Of a stretch of 64,000 bases of DNA, positions 50,440 to 58,940 are shown piece after piece. The stretch comes from CAVTUU01 sp045804965 (GTDB lineage Bacteria; Chloroflexota; Chloroflexia; Thermomicrobiales; UBA6265), in NCBI GenBank assembly GCA_045804965.1, contig JBJMMD010000017.1:48263-112262 (forward strand), read 5' to 3'. Made by a program: the position numbers and the translations under genes. Every line of letters starts with the position of its first letter. Within the stretch, counting starts at the first letter, position 1. The notes under the pieces are model-generated. The model did not search any database. It had not been told where the DNA came from and saw only the letters and a list, made by a program, of their open reading frames with translations.

Positions 50440-51423
50440 ATGCGGAAGCTGGCACTACTGCTGAGCGCCACGCTCGGCCTAGGCTTTTTTTTGTCGATGG
50501 CGGGACCGATGATCGCCGCGCCCGGATCGCCATCCACGCAGCTCTTATCAAGCACCATAAGCGTTTCCGACTACTGCGCCTCCACTCAAGAGGTCGCGTT
50601 CCTCTCCTTGATTAATACGTACCGGCGAGCGCACGGCTTGGGCACGCTGAAAATGACCCAAACCCTCGGCGCCTCCGCCGAGCATCATTCCCGGAGCATG
50701 GCCAACTACAACTACTTCAGCCACGACCTCATCCCGGAGGGCATCGGCTTTTCCCAAAACATGACCAACCATGGCTATACCTACAACACGTATCGCGGCG
50801 AAAACATTGCCGCGGGCCGATCAAGCGCTCAGGGCGTCTTCGACCTTTGGAAGGCGTCATCCGCCCATAACGCGAATATGCTCAATAGCCACTACAAGGC
50901 GATCGGCATTGGGCTCGCCTACAACTCATCGTCAACGTACGACTACTACTGGTCGACCGATTTCGGCGGCTATGCAGACGGCGCGGCGAAAACGTGCACC
51001 GGAACCGTAAGCAGCGGTAACGTGACCGGCAGTGACGGCTCGTACCATATCTATGCGAGCGGTCGCACGTCGAATTCCCGGAGTTCGGTCTATTGCTACG
51101 ACGGTCGCCAGGACACGTCGTGGTACACGACCACGTCCTCCATTCCCAGCTATGCCTACCTGTGGTACGACCTCGGGGCAGTCAGGTCGATCAGCTCGAT
51201 TAAATGGAAGTTCAACCGCACCGGATATTCGGACCACCTCGAAATCCAGATTTCGAATGATCGCCAAAATTGGACGACGATCGCGACACGAGGGAACGCG
51301 CCGTCGAACACCTGGCAGGCGCTCAACCGGAATGTCTCTGCCCGTTACGTGCGCTTCCTCTTCCGTAACCCCTACCACGACGCCCGCCTCGGCTATGTAA
51401 GCGAGGCGCGTGCCTATAAATAG
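50440..51423 (+). CDS. Secreted CAP (SCP/PR1) domain protein with a C-terminal discoidin-like domain, copy 1
   Basis: A 327-residue protein from the ATG at 50440. Residues 1-30 are a signal peptide (RKLALLLSATLGLGFFLSMAG). Residues 45-175 are a CAP domain: EVAFLSLINTYRRAHGLGTL, LGASAEHHSRSMANYNYFSH, TYRGENIAAG, NANMLNSHYKAIGIGLAY and YYWSTDFGGY, with the conserved His and Glu. Residues 190-327 are a discoidin/F5/8-type C-like domain (SVYCYDGRQDTSWYT; YLWYDLGAVRSISSIKWKFNRTGYSDHLEIQISNDRQNW). It is probably a secreted surface-binding protein. It is the first of three tandem paralogues and is followed by a perfect hairpin. Confidence 0.88.
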   Translation: MRKLALLLSATLGLGFFLSMAGPMIAAPGSPSTQLLSSTISVSDYCASTQEVAFLSLINTYRRAHGLGTLKMTQTLGASAEHHSRSMANYNYFSHDLIPEGIGFSQNMTNHGYTYNTYRGENIAAGRSSAQGVFDLWKASSAHNANMLNSHYKAIGIGLAYNSSSTYDYYWSTDFGGYADGAAKTCTGTVSSGNVTGSDGSYHIYASGRTSNSRSSVYCYDGRQDTSWYTTTSSIPSYAYLWYDLGAVRSISSIKWKFNRTGYSDHLEIQISNDRQNWTTIATRGNAPSNTWQALNRNVSARYVRFLFRNPYHDARLGYVSEARAYK

Positions 51424-51447
51424 GTTCCATTAATTCGCCGCATAGCG

Positions 51448-51481
51448 ACGACGGCCGGGCGGCATACCGCCCGGCCGTCGT
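51448..51481. terminator. Perfect 15-base stem-loop after CAP copy 1
   Basis: 51448-51462 pairs with 51467-51481 around a CATA loop. It is a strong intrinsic-terminator-like hairpin lying 25 bases past the stop codon. Confidence 0.75.
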
Positions 51482-51600
51482 CTCGTGTGTTCTAGCTCAC
51501 CAAAACGTACCGGCGAGCGAGGCCGTATCGGCTCCATCCCTCAACCCATCAGGCCTATCGGCGGCGGTCGTATCGGGTCATCGCCGGCGGGCCGTCCGTC

Positions 51601-51641
51601 TTGAACGTTCAGTTACTTCCTACCGATATCCTCGGCACCCC
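51601..51641 (+). promoter_or_regulatory. Conserved upstream block of CAP copy 2
   Basis: A TTGAACGTTCAGTTAC block followed by CCGATATC and ending in a CACCCC is shared with the block at 52848-52889. TTGAAC and the CGATAT box lie 17 bases apart, so it could be a promoter copied along with the gene. Confidence 0.45.
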
Positions 51642-51735
51642 CCACAAGTCAGGCTAGGATCACGGAATTGGTCCGAATGCCGATGTCACTAACGCGTCGC
51701 TGTCTCTGACGCGTCTGCGCCGTGAGGTTGTCGAA

Positions 51736-52722
51736 ATGCAGCGAAGATTCGTGGCGCTGTTCAGCGCCTTGGTGGGACTGAGCGTCTTTCTTTCGACCGT
51801 GACCGCGGCGGGGGCCGCTCCGGCACAACACACTCCCGGGCTCTATTCCAGCGCGGCAAGCGCGACGGGATATTGCGCCTCGCCCGAAGAGGTCGCCTTT
51901 CTCCACCTGATCAACGACTATCGCAAGGCGAATGGGTTGGGGACGCTGACGCTCAGCCAAACCCTCGGCGCCTCCGCCGAGCACCATTCCAATAGCATGG
52001 CTGATTTTGAATATTTCGATCACTTCCTCATCCCCGAAGGCATCGGTTGGTCACAGAACATGACGAACTACGGGTACACCTACAACACCTATCGCGGCGA
52101 GAACATCGCCGGCGTGGTTGCGACCGCTCAGCTGGTGTTCAACGCCTGGAAAGCGTCGCCCGGACACAACGCAAATATGCTCAACGCTCACTACACCACG
52201 ATCGGCGTGGGCCGGATCTACAACCCGAAGTCCCCGTACGGCTACTACTGGACCACCGATTTCGGCGGTTACCGAGACAGCGCCCCACAGCTTTGCAGCC
52301 AGTCCGAAACGAGCGGCGGCATCACGAGCACGATCGGCGCGTATCACTACACGGCCAGCGGCCGGAGTTCGAACTCGCGCAGTTCGGTCTATTGTTATGA
52401 CGGTCGGCAAAACACCTCCTGGTACACCATCTCGCTCGACATTCCTCGGTACGCCTACGCCTGGTTCGATCTCGGTCAGGTCAAGGCATTCAGCTCGGTG
52501 AAGTGGAAGTTCAACCGCACCGGCTATGCCGATCATTTCGAAATCCAGGTCTCCAACGATCGGCAGAGCTGGACGACGATCGCCGACGGCACGAACGCGC
52601 CGTCGGATACCTGGCAAGCATTCAACCACAAAGCCTCGGGGCGTTATGTACGCTTCCTGTTCCGCAACCCGAACAACGACCCGAAGCTCGGTTTTCTGAG
52701 CGAGGTGCGCGTTTATCCCTAG
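51736..52722 (+). CDS. Secreted CAP-discoidin protein, copy 2
   Basis: A 328-residue protein with the same architecture as copy 1: a signal peptide (RRFVALFSALVGLSVFLSTVTAAG), a CAP domain (EVAFLHLINDYRKANGLGTLTLSQTLGASAEHH; TYRGENIAG; NANMLNAHYTTIGVGRIYNPK; YYWTTDFGGY) and a discoidin-like domain (SVYCYDGRQNTSWYT; FDLGQVKAFSSVKWKFNRTGYADHFEIQVSNDRQSW). It is closer to copy 3 than to copy 1 by eye. A GC-rich hairpin follows the stop codon. Predicted to be exported. Confidence 0.88.
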   Translation: MQRRFVALFSALVGLSVFLSTVTAAGAAPAQHTPGLYSSAASATGYCASPEEVAFLHLINDYRKANGLGTLTLSQTLGASAEHHSNSMADFEYFDHFLIPEGIGWSQNMTNYGYTYNTYRGENIAGVVATAQLVFNAWKASPGHNANMLNAHYTTIGVGRIYNPKSPYGYYWTTDFGGYRDSAPQLCSQSETSGGITSTIGAYHYTASGRSSNSRSSVYCYDGRQNTSWYTISLDIPRYAYAWFDLGQVKAFSSVKWKFNRTGYADHFEIQVSNDRQSWTTIADGTNAPSDTWQAFNHKASGRYVRFLFRNPNNDPKLGFLSEVRVYP

Positions 52723-52740
52723 ACTCCGCGTCCGTGACGG

Positions 52741-52766
52741 GGGCCTGGCGGCGTGCCGCCAGGCCC
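52741..52766. terminator. GC-rich stem-loop after CAP copy 2
   Basis: GGGCCTGGCGGC pairs with GCCGCCAGGCCC at the two ends of 52741-52766, about 19 bases past the stop. The two-base loop implies that the innermost pairs open. Confidence 0.65.
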
Positions 52767-52847
52767 TCGTCGTTTGATGACCACGAGGCCCAGGCTGCTT
52801 CGTCGACCACCTCTGCCGGAATGGCTAGGTCGGTCGGGACATCTGTA

Positions 52848-52889
52848 TTGAACGGTCGGTTACCTCAGGCCGATACCTTTCGCCACCCC
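52848..52889 (+). promoter_or_regulatory. Conserved upstream block of CAP copy 3
   Basis: TTGAACGGTCGGTTACCTC is followed by CCGATACC and CACCCC; it aligns with the block at 51601-51641. The shared positions include a 17-base gap between the TTGAAC and CGATA boxes. Confidence 0.45.
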
Positions 52890-52982
52890 TGACAGCCAAG
52901 CTATTGACAGATGACTGGCGCGATCACCGGTGCGACGTGGCGTCTCCGTCCCAGACGCGCCCGCACCGCCGAGGAAGGCACG

Positions 52983-53966
52983 ATGACGCGGAAACCGGCG
53001 GTTCTGTTGAGTGCCCTCATTGGGGTTGGTTTCTTCTTTTCGATGGTTGGAGCGGCCCTCGCCGCGCCTGGCGTGCACAGCACGCATTTCACCGCGCGCA
53101 ATGCTAGTGCATCGGGCTATTGCGCCTCCGCCGAAGAACTTGCATTTCTCAAACTCATCAATGATTACCGCAAGTCAAAAGGGATCGGCGCGCTCGCACT
53201 GAGTCAAACGCTTAGCGCCGCTTCCGAACATCACTCGAGCAGCATGGCAACCTACAACTACTTCGACCATTTCCTTGTTCCCGAGGGCATCAGCTGGTCG
53301 ACCAACATGGCGAACTACGGCTACAACTTCAGCACCTGGAAGGGTGAAAACATCGCCGGTGGAAATTCCTCCGCGGCCGCCACGTTTGACCAGTGGAAGA
53401 ACTCGCCCGGTCACAACGCGAACATGCTGAACGCGAATTACACCGCGATCGGCATCGGTCTCGTCTACGGCGCTAAGTCGACGTACGGTTACTACTGGAC
53501 GACCGACTTCGGCGGCTACAAAGATGGCACCGCCCAAATATGCGGGACAAGTGACAGTGGCGGGATCGGCGGCAGCGACGGCCCGCTGAAGGTCTACCGC
53601 ACCGGTTACACGTCGAACTCGCGCAGCGGTTTGTATTGCCTTGATGGGCAGCAGGATACTTCCTGGTATACGACAAGCACCGATGTCCCGCGCTATGCCT
53701 ACGTCTGGTTCGACTTCGGCTCAGTCAAGGCATTCAGCTCGGTGAAGTGGAAGTTCAACCGCACCGGCTACGCCGATTACTTCGAGATCCAGGTCTCCAA
53801 CGACCGTCAGAGTTGGACCACGATCGGCCACGGCACGAACGTAGCGTCGAACACGTGGCAAACGTTGACGCGCAAGACGTCGGCGCGATACACACGCTTC
53901 CTCTTCCGCAATCCCAATAACGACGCCAAGCTCGGATTTCTGAGCGAGGTACGCGTCTACCCGTAG
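52983..53966 (+). CDS. Secreted CAP-discoidin protein, copy 3
   Basis: A 327-residue protein from the ATG at 52983 (GAGGAAGG upstream). Signal peptide KPAVLLSALIGVGFFFSMVGAALA; CAP domain ELAFLKLINDYRKSKGIGALALSQTLSAASEHH, TWKGENIAGGNSS, NANMLNANYTAIGIGLVYG; discoidin-like domain SGLYCLDGQQDTSWYT and FDFGSVKAFSSVKWKFNRTGYADYFEIQVSNDRQSW. All three copies are of nearly equal length, which fits gene triplication. A hairpin with a CATA loop follows, as for copy 1. Confidence 0.88.
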   Translation: MTRKPAVLLSALIGVGFFFSMVGAALAAPGVHSTHFTARNASASGYCASAEELAFLKLINDYRKSKGIGALALSQTLSAASEHHSSSMATYNYFDHFLVPEGISWSTNMANYGYNFSTWKGENIAGGNSSAAATFDQWKNSPGHNANMLNANYTAIGIGLVYGAKSTYGYYWTTDFGGYKDGTAQICGTSDSGGIGGSDGPLKVYRTGYTSNSRSGLYCLDGQQDTSWYTTSTDVPRYAYVWFDFGSVKAFSSVKWKFNRTGYADYFEIQVSNDRQSWTTIGHGTNVASNTWQTLTRKTSARYTRFLFRNPNNDAKLGFLSEVRVYP

Positions 53967-53974
53967 GCTCCGCA

Positions 53975-54017
53975 ACAACGACGAAGGCCCGGCGGCATAC
54001 CGCCGGGTCTTCGTTGT
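53975..54017. terminator. Stem-loop after CAP copy 3
   Basis: CCCGGCGG-CATA-CCGCCGGG is the core, extended by ACAACG..TCGTTGT outer pairs with a small slip. It lies 9 bases past the stop codon and shares the CATA loop of the terminator after copy 1. Confidence 0.7.
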
Positions 54018-54212
54018 GCCTACCATCCGCAATCACTCGGGCATCAACCAACCGTTACACTTCGCCCCCAAAACTGTCTCTAACGACATGCGGCCGCCTC
54101 GTGCGGTTTGACGCGAAGGCAGGGAGATTGCTAATGTCTCCCCGCGCACCGCGCGGCGCGCCGATACCGGCTTGTACGCCCGCGTGCGCGCGACCAGGAG
54201 AGATCGTCCATC

Positions 54213-56141
54213 ATGTCCATCCTCGACCAAATCGCATCACCGGCCGACCTCCATGGCCGCACGCTCAAAGACCTCGAACAACTTGCCGCCGATATCCGGG
54301 AAGAACTAATCACCGTTGTCACCCAGAGTGGCGGTCACCTCGGCGCAAGCCTCGGCACGGTCGAGCTCACGATCGCCCTTCACTACGTCTTCCAATCGCC
54401 ACGGGACAAGCTTGTCTGGGATGTCGGGCACCAGGCCTACGTCCACAAACTGCTCACCGGACGCCGCGATCGCTTCCCGACGATTCGGCAGGAAGGCGGC
54501 ATTTCCGGGTTTCTGTCCCGGGACGAAAGTCCGCACGATGCCTTCGGCGCGGGCCACGCCTCAACCGCTATTTCCGCCGCCCTCGGGATGGCTGTGGCCA
54601 TGCAATACAAACCTGCCGCCGACCGTGGCCGCGTCGCCGCCATCGTCGGCGATGGCGCGCTCACCGGCGGCATGTCTTACGAGGGATTGAATAACGCCGG
54701 CAATCTCAACATTCCATTTATCGTCGTCCTCAACGACAACGAGATGTCGATTGCGCCCAACGTCGGCGCGATGAGCAAGTATCTCGACCGCGTTCGCACC
54801 GATCGCCGTTATAACCGGGCGAAGGACGAGATCGCCGGTATGGTCGAAAAGCTGCCGCAGGGCGAGCTGCTCGTCGAGTTCGGCAAGCGGTGGAAGGACT
54901 CCTTCAAAGAGTTCGTCTACCACTCGATGATCTGGGAAGAGCTTGGTTTTACGTACGTCGGGCCCGTGCCGGGACACGACATCCGCGCCGTCATCGACGC
55001 CTTGCGTCAGGGCACCAATGTCGAAGGTCCGGTTTTCATCCACGTCGTCACGGAAAAGGGTAAAGGCTATCCAGCCTGCGAAACCGACTATGAGCGCGGT
55101 CACGCCGTTTCGGCGCCCGTCGCGCCCCGGCCCGTAGGCGCCCCGCCCCCGGCACCAAAGTATCAAGATGTCTTCGCGCAAACGATGATTGAGTTGGCCG
55201 ACGACGATGACCGGATCATCGCCATCACCGCGGCGATGCCGACCGGCACGTCGTTGAACAAATTCGCGGCGAAGCATCCGGACCGTTTCTACGATGTCGG
55301 CATCGCCGAGCAGCACGCGGTCACCTTCGCCGCGGGTCTAGCGACGCAAGGCATGCGACCGGTCGCCGCAATCTATTCGACCTTCCTCCAACGCGCGTAC
55401 GACCAGATCGTCCACGATGTCTGCTTACAACGTCTTCCGGTCGTTTTCGCGCTCGACCGCGCCGGATTCGCCGGCGATGATGGCCGCACCCACCACGGGA
55501 TTTACGATCTGACCTATCTCCGCTGCCTGCCAAATATGGTGATCATGGCGCCGAAGGACGAGAACGAGTTGCGCCACATGTTGAAAACCGCCGTCGAGCA
55601 TACGGAAGGACCGATTGCGGTCCGCTACCCGCGCGGGGCGAGCGTCGGCGTCGCCACCGACGAGCCGGTGCACACATTGCCGATCGGGCTCGCCGAGGTT
55701 CTGCGCGACGGCGCCGACGTCGCAGTGCTCGCCGTGGGGACGATGGTCCAGCCCGCCGAACGCGCCGCCGAGTTGCTCGCCGATGCGCACGTTGCCGCGA
55801 CCGTAGTCAACGCGCGGTTCATCAAACCGCTCGACGACGATTTGACTCTCCGCTTGGCTGTGCAATGTGGCGCCATAGTCACCGTCGAAGAGAACTCCAT
55901 CCGGGGTGGATTCGGAGCCGCCGTGCTCGAAACCCTCGCCAACCACGGCATCGACGTTCCCGTGCGGACGCTAGCCGTACCCGATCGCGTCTTCGAGCAA
56001 GCGCCGCAAGCGCGCTTGCGTCAGCTCGCGGGGCTCACCGCCGAGGCCATCGCCGCCGCCGCCCACACCGTCATTGGCGAGAAGCCCGAGTCCCTTCACC
56101 CTGTTGTCACAATTGCGGAAAAGGCGCGTACGTTCGCATAG
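54213..56141 (+). CDS. dxs: 1-deoxy-D-xylulose-5-phosphate synthase
   Basis: A 642-residue protein of typical length. ThDP-binding GDGALTGGMSYEGLNNAG (motif GDG-x25-N), the substrate-binding DVGHQAYVHKLLTGRRD, then the transketolase-like FYDVGIAEQHAVTFAAGLATQGMRPVAAIYSTFLQRAYDQI, with the catalytic glutamate, are all present, and the C-terminal transketolase domain is complete. It catalyses the first step of the methylerythritol phosphate (isoprenoid) pathway, from pyruvate and glyceraldehyde 3-phosphate. It begins a run with rsmG and a DUF402 gene. Confidence 0.97.
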   Translation: MSILDQIASPADLHGRTLKDLEQLAADIREELITVVTQSGGHLGASLGTVELTIALHYVFQSPRDKLVWDVGHQAYVHKLLTGRRDRFPTIRQEGGISGFLSRDESPHDAFGAGHASTAISAALGMAVAMQYKPAADRGRVAAIVGDGALTGGMSYEGLNNAGNLNIPFIVVLNDNEMSIAPNVGAMSKYLDRVRTDRRYNRAKDEIAGMVEKLPQGELLVEFGKRWKDSFKEFVYHSMIWEELGFTYVGPVPGHDIRAVIDALRQGTNVEGPVFIHVVTEKGKGYPACETDYERGHAVSAPVAPRPVGAPPPAPKYQDVFAQTMIELADDDDRIIAITAAMPTGTSLNKFAAKHPDRFYDVGIAEQHAVTFAAGLATQGMRPVAAIYSTFLQRAYDQIVHDVCLQRLPVVFALDRAGFAGDDGRTHHGIYDLTYLRCLPNMVIMAPKDENELRHMLKTAVEHTEGPIAVRYPRGASVGVATDEPVHTLPIGLAEVLRDGADVAVLAVGTMVQPAERAAELLADAHVAATVVNARFIKPLDDDLTLRLAVQCGAIVTVEENSIRGGFGAAVLETLANHGIDVPVRTLAVPDRVFEQAPQARLRQLAGLTAEAIAAAAHTVIGEKPESLHPVVTIAEKARTFA

Positions 56142-56438
56142 GTATCTGAGGAAGTGACTGCAAAGTTTTTGCCCATCAACCGCGCCGGCGGCCTAACAAC
56201 CAGAGGGCACCTGATCGCTAACGTGGCCGAAGCCAGCCTCCGGGGGCTGAATGTGCGTTCACAAGTAACGCGACGCGTCGTAAGTTCTCGCGGCGTGCGC
56301 CCTCCTAGAGGTCCCGGCGACTGCTTATGGCAACGGGTTCCGATTTCGCTCCCTCCTTCTCAGCAGGTCTTTAGCCGGCTTCGTTGGTTGAGCCCGGGGT
56401 CTTCTAGCCCCGGGCACGCGGCGAAAGCCGCGTAGATC
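56142..56438. other. 297-base gap with hairpins between dxs and rsmG
   Basis: Two hairpins end the gap: GCCCGGGG (56392-56399) with CCCCGGGC (56408-56415), and GCGGC-GAAA-GCCGC near 56419-56432. An AAGTAACGC copy lies at 56263-56271. No gene was found. Confidence 0.5.
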
Positions 56439-57188
56439 GTGTGCAACCAGCAGCTCAACCCTTCAAGTAGAGATGCCGCGCCAACGACGATTCACCCGCT
56501 CTCGCCCTCCGAAGTCGCTCAGGTCGGCGTTTACCGCAACCTCCTCCTCGCATGGAATCAGCGGTTCAATCTCACCGCGATCACAGACCCCGAGCTCGTT
56601 GAGCGGCGGCTCTTTGGCGACGCCTGGCGCATGCTGCCGGCAATTGATGAGGTCACGGCGGGCGAGCCCGCGCGCCTGATCGACGTCGGAACCGGCGCTG
56701 GCTTTCCTGGGTTGGCCATCAAGATCGCGCGGCCGGCGCTCGAGATTACGCTACTGGAGGCCACCGCCAAGAAGGTCACGTTCCTCCAGCAGGTGATCGA
56801 AACGCTCGGCTTGTCCGGCGTGGCAGCGATCCACGGCCGTGCCGAGGATCTTGGACACGACCTGGCTCATCGCGAGCAATACGATCTCGCGACCGCCCGC
56901 GCGGTCGCGACATTGCCAGCTCTGATCGAGCTTTGCACTCCCTTTCTGCAGGTTGGCGGCCGCGCCTTTTTCCCCAAATCCGAAGGGCTGGACCAGGAAT
57001 TGCAGGAGGGGCGACGAGCCGCCGAGCCGCTCGGGGTACGCGTGCTCAGCGCCGATTTGGTGCCGGCAGTCGAAGGGGAACAGGTGACGCGGCTCGTCAT
57101 AGCGGCTAAACTGCACCAAACTCCACCTCAATACCCCCGCCGCGCCGGTGTTCCCGCTCGGGAACCGTTGGGAAGGGTCCTTCCATGA
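56439..57188 (+). CDS. rsmG: 16S rRNA (guanine-N7) methyltransferase RsmG
   Basis: A 249-residue protein with a GTG start. The SAM-binding motif is LIDVGTGAGFPGLAIKIARP, and the family segments WNQRFNLTAITDPELVERRLFGD, VTFLQQVIETLGL and ATARAVATLPALIELCTPFLQVGGR are conserved. It methylates G527 (E. coli numbering) of 16S rRNA. It overlaps the next gene by four bases. The C-terminal 30 residues are proline-rich and unique to this protein. Confidence 0.95.
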   Translation: MCNQQLNPSSRDAAPTTIHPLSPSEVAQVGVYRNLLLAWNQRFNLTAITDPELVERRLFGDAWRMLPAIDEVTAGEPARLIDVGTGAGFPGLAIKIARPALEITLLEATAKKVTFLQQVIETLGLSGVAAIHGRAEDLGHDLAHREQYDLATARAVATLPALIELCTPFLQVGGRAFFPKSEGLDQELQEGRRAAEPLGVRVLSADLVPAVEGEQVTRLVIAAKLHQTPPQYPRRAGVPAREPLGRVLP

Positions 57189-57751
57189 ACGAGCGGATGT
57201 TCTATCGAAAAGAAAAACTTCGCGGAGCCTGCTGGGAATACCAGATCGAGGGTGGGTGGCTCGAGGTGCCCAACGGCTCAGGCGTGCGCCGCGTGCTGCA
57301 TCACCGCTTCACCTTCTACCGGCCACGCGAAGTCGAAGTCCGCACCCCGACGGGGCTCTGCGTTCTCGAGCGCACTGGGGCCGAGCAATGGTTCTTTGAG
57401 GACCGGTGGTACTCGCTGATTCGCTTCACCACGAAGTCGAACGCGACCGTCGGCTATTACGTCAATTTCTCGCATCCCCTTGCCGTACTGCGCGAGAACT
57501 ACTACCGCGATCTCGATCTCGAGCTTGATCTCTGGCTCGATCCTGACGGCACCGCGACCGAGCTCGATCGCGATGAATACGACGCCGAAATCGATTCACG
57601 TCGCATCAGCGCCGACTGGGCCGACAACGTCAACAGCGCATTCGCCACGGTTTCCACCGCCGTCGCCGAAACCATCGCCGAGCACGGCGCGGACCTCGAT
57701 CTCCTCCGCGACCCGTCTCACGGTCTCCCCCGATTCATCTTGCGGGCGTAA
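57185..57751 (+). CDS. DUF402 family protein
   Basis: A 188-residue protein whose ATG overlaps the rsmG stop. It has the DUF402 pattern TTKSNATVGYYVNFSHPLAVLRENYYRDLDLELDLWLDPDGTATELDRDEYD, preceded by a beta-rich N-terminus (HHRFTFYRPREVEVRTPTGLCVL) and followed by a C-terminal helix. Relatives include nucleoside di/triphosphatases of the Ntdp type and RNA-binding proteins. The role here is unknown; translation coupling with rsmG suggests a link to ribosome biogenesis. Confidence 0.8.
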   Translation: MNERMFYRKEKLRGACWEYQIEGGWLEVPNGSGVRRVLHHRFTFYRPREVEVRTPTGLCVLERTGAEQWFFEDRWYSLIRFTTKSNATVGYYVNFSHPLAVLRENYYRDLDLELDLWLDPDGTATELDRDEYDAEIDSRRISADWADNVNSAFATVSTAVAETIAEHGADLDLLRDPSHGLPRFILRA

Positions 57752-58102
57752 AACCTAAACCTAGTAGCGACCCGGAGAGCAGCCCTCATTCGCCTCTGCA
57801 CGGCTGCTCTCTCCCGAGCATGGGCCTATTACTCACACCTTCTTACGCGGCTACGCCGCGTGCCCGAGCCTAGAATCACCCTTCCCGCTGGCTGTACGTG
57901 CAAAGCCGGCTAAGGACCGGCTCCCGAACCTGCACTGACTGCTCCGGGTTCAGTCCCGGAGTGTAGCTTCGTCAGGATGAGCGACCGGGTATCCTCTGGG
58001 TGTTAGGCGGTCGGTCCCGGCGCCGCAGCGAGGGCTCGTCGTACCCGCGCCCAGTCCATTTAGAGACGATATCGGTTGAATTCAGGATGAAAGCTGCTTC
58101 TC
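57752..58102. other. 351-base gap between the DUF402 and J-domain genes
   Basis: No gene was found. Besides the terminator it contains short dispersed repeat pieces (CTTCGTCAGGATGAGCGACCG and GGGTATCCTCTGGGTG), which resemble those at 31079, 48533 and 63670. Confidence 0.4.
57775..57811. terminator. Stem-loop after the DUF402 gene
   Basis: GAGAGCAGCC (57775-57784) pairs with GGCTGCTCTC (57802-57811) around a 17-base loop, 24 bases past the stop codon. Confidence 0.6.
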
Positions 58103-58672
58103 TTAAACGTCGTCCGCGCGCATCGCGTCGGGCAGTTTGGGGAGATGGACAATGCCGATGCTGTCGTCATAAGCGCGGCGGCGGGCGGGGTCGCCCAGAA
58201 TCTCTTTGGCGCGAAGGATCTCTCGCATCTTTTCGGGCGCGTCGAGCGCCTTCGAGCGGTCGGGGTGGTATTTCAGAGCAAGGCGCTTGAACGCCGCTTC
58301 GATCACGTCGGGATCGGCGTAGGGATCGACGTGCAGCATCTGGTAAAGCGTGCGTGCTGGCGTGGCCGGCTTGCCGCTCTTCGCGCCTAGCGCTCCTGGC
58401 GGCGGCATGCGGGTGACATAGTCGGCGAGATCGTCGGCGCTGATCAGGCGCTCCTTCAACTCGTCTTTCATGTTCGGCGGCAACGCGAAGCGCGTCTCGC
58501 AGGCGCGGCATTGGAGCACATGTTGCTCTCGCACCGGCACCGCGGCGATCACATAGAGGGTGATTTTGCGCTTCGCTAAGTAGACGGTGAAAACTCCCTG
58601 AGTTTTGCACTTCGGACACGTTCCGAGCACATACCCCAGGTGGGCCACGTCTTCGCGGCTCCCCAAAAACAC
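58103..58672 (-). CDS. Zinc-ribbon protein with a C-terminal J domain
   Basis: A 189-residue protein with a GTG start preceded by GGAGGGAG. The N-terminus has a CxxC pair (CPKC, Cys19/Cys22) and a second pair (CRAC, Cys55/Cys58) that can hold zinc. Residues 107-170 form a DnaJ J domain: LYQMLHVDPYADPDVIEAAFKRLALKYHPDRSKALDAPEKMREILRAKEILGDPARRRAYD, with HPD at 136-138. J-domain proteins recruit DnaK; the reversed order, zinc ribbon first and J domain last, is less usual. The linker between is helical and acidic. It is not in an obvious operon. Confidence 0.85.
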   Translation of the reverse strand: MFLGSREDVAHLGYVLGTCPKCKTQGVFTVYLAKRKITLYVIAAVPVREQHVLQCRACETRFALPPNMKDELKERLISADDLADYVTRMPPPGALGAKSGKPATPARTLYQMLHVDPYADPDVIEAAFKRLALKYHPDRSKALDAPEKMREILRAKEILGDPARRRAYDDSIGIVHLPKLPDAMRADDV

Positions 58673-58940
58673 GTGTCGTGCTCCCTCCGCGTAGTGCTCC
58701 GATTACTGTACCCTGGCCGCTCGCTACCTCGCCACGATCGCGATTACGTGGTCTGACTCGGTGATATCACGGATGGGCGAGATCCTTCGCCCGCCTACAG
58801 TAAGCATGTCCCCTTAATGCGGGGAACGGCGGCCGCGAACGGTCGCAAGTCTGACGATCGTGCGCACATGTGACCCATGCTAGGCTGCGCGGCGTGAGCC
58901 TCATAATGGGATCCGCCAAAAATGCGATCAGGAGTAAGTA

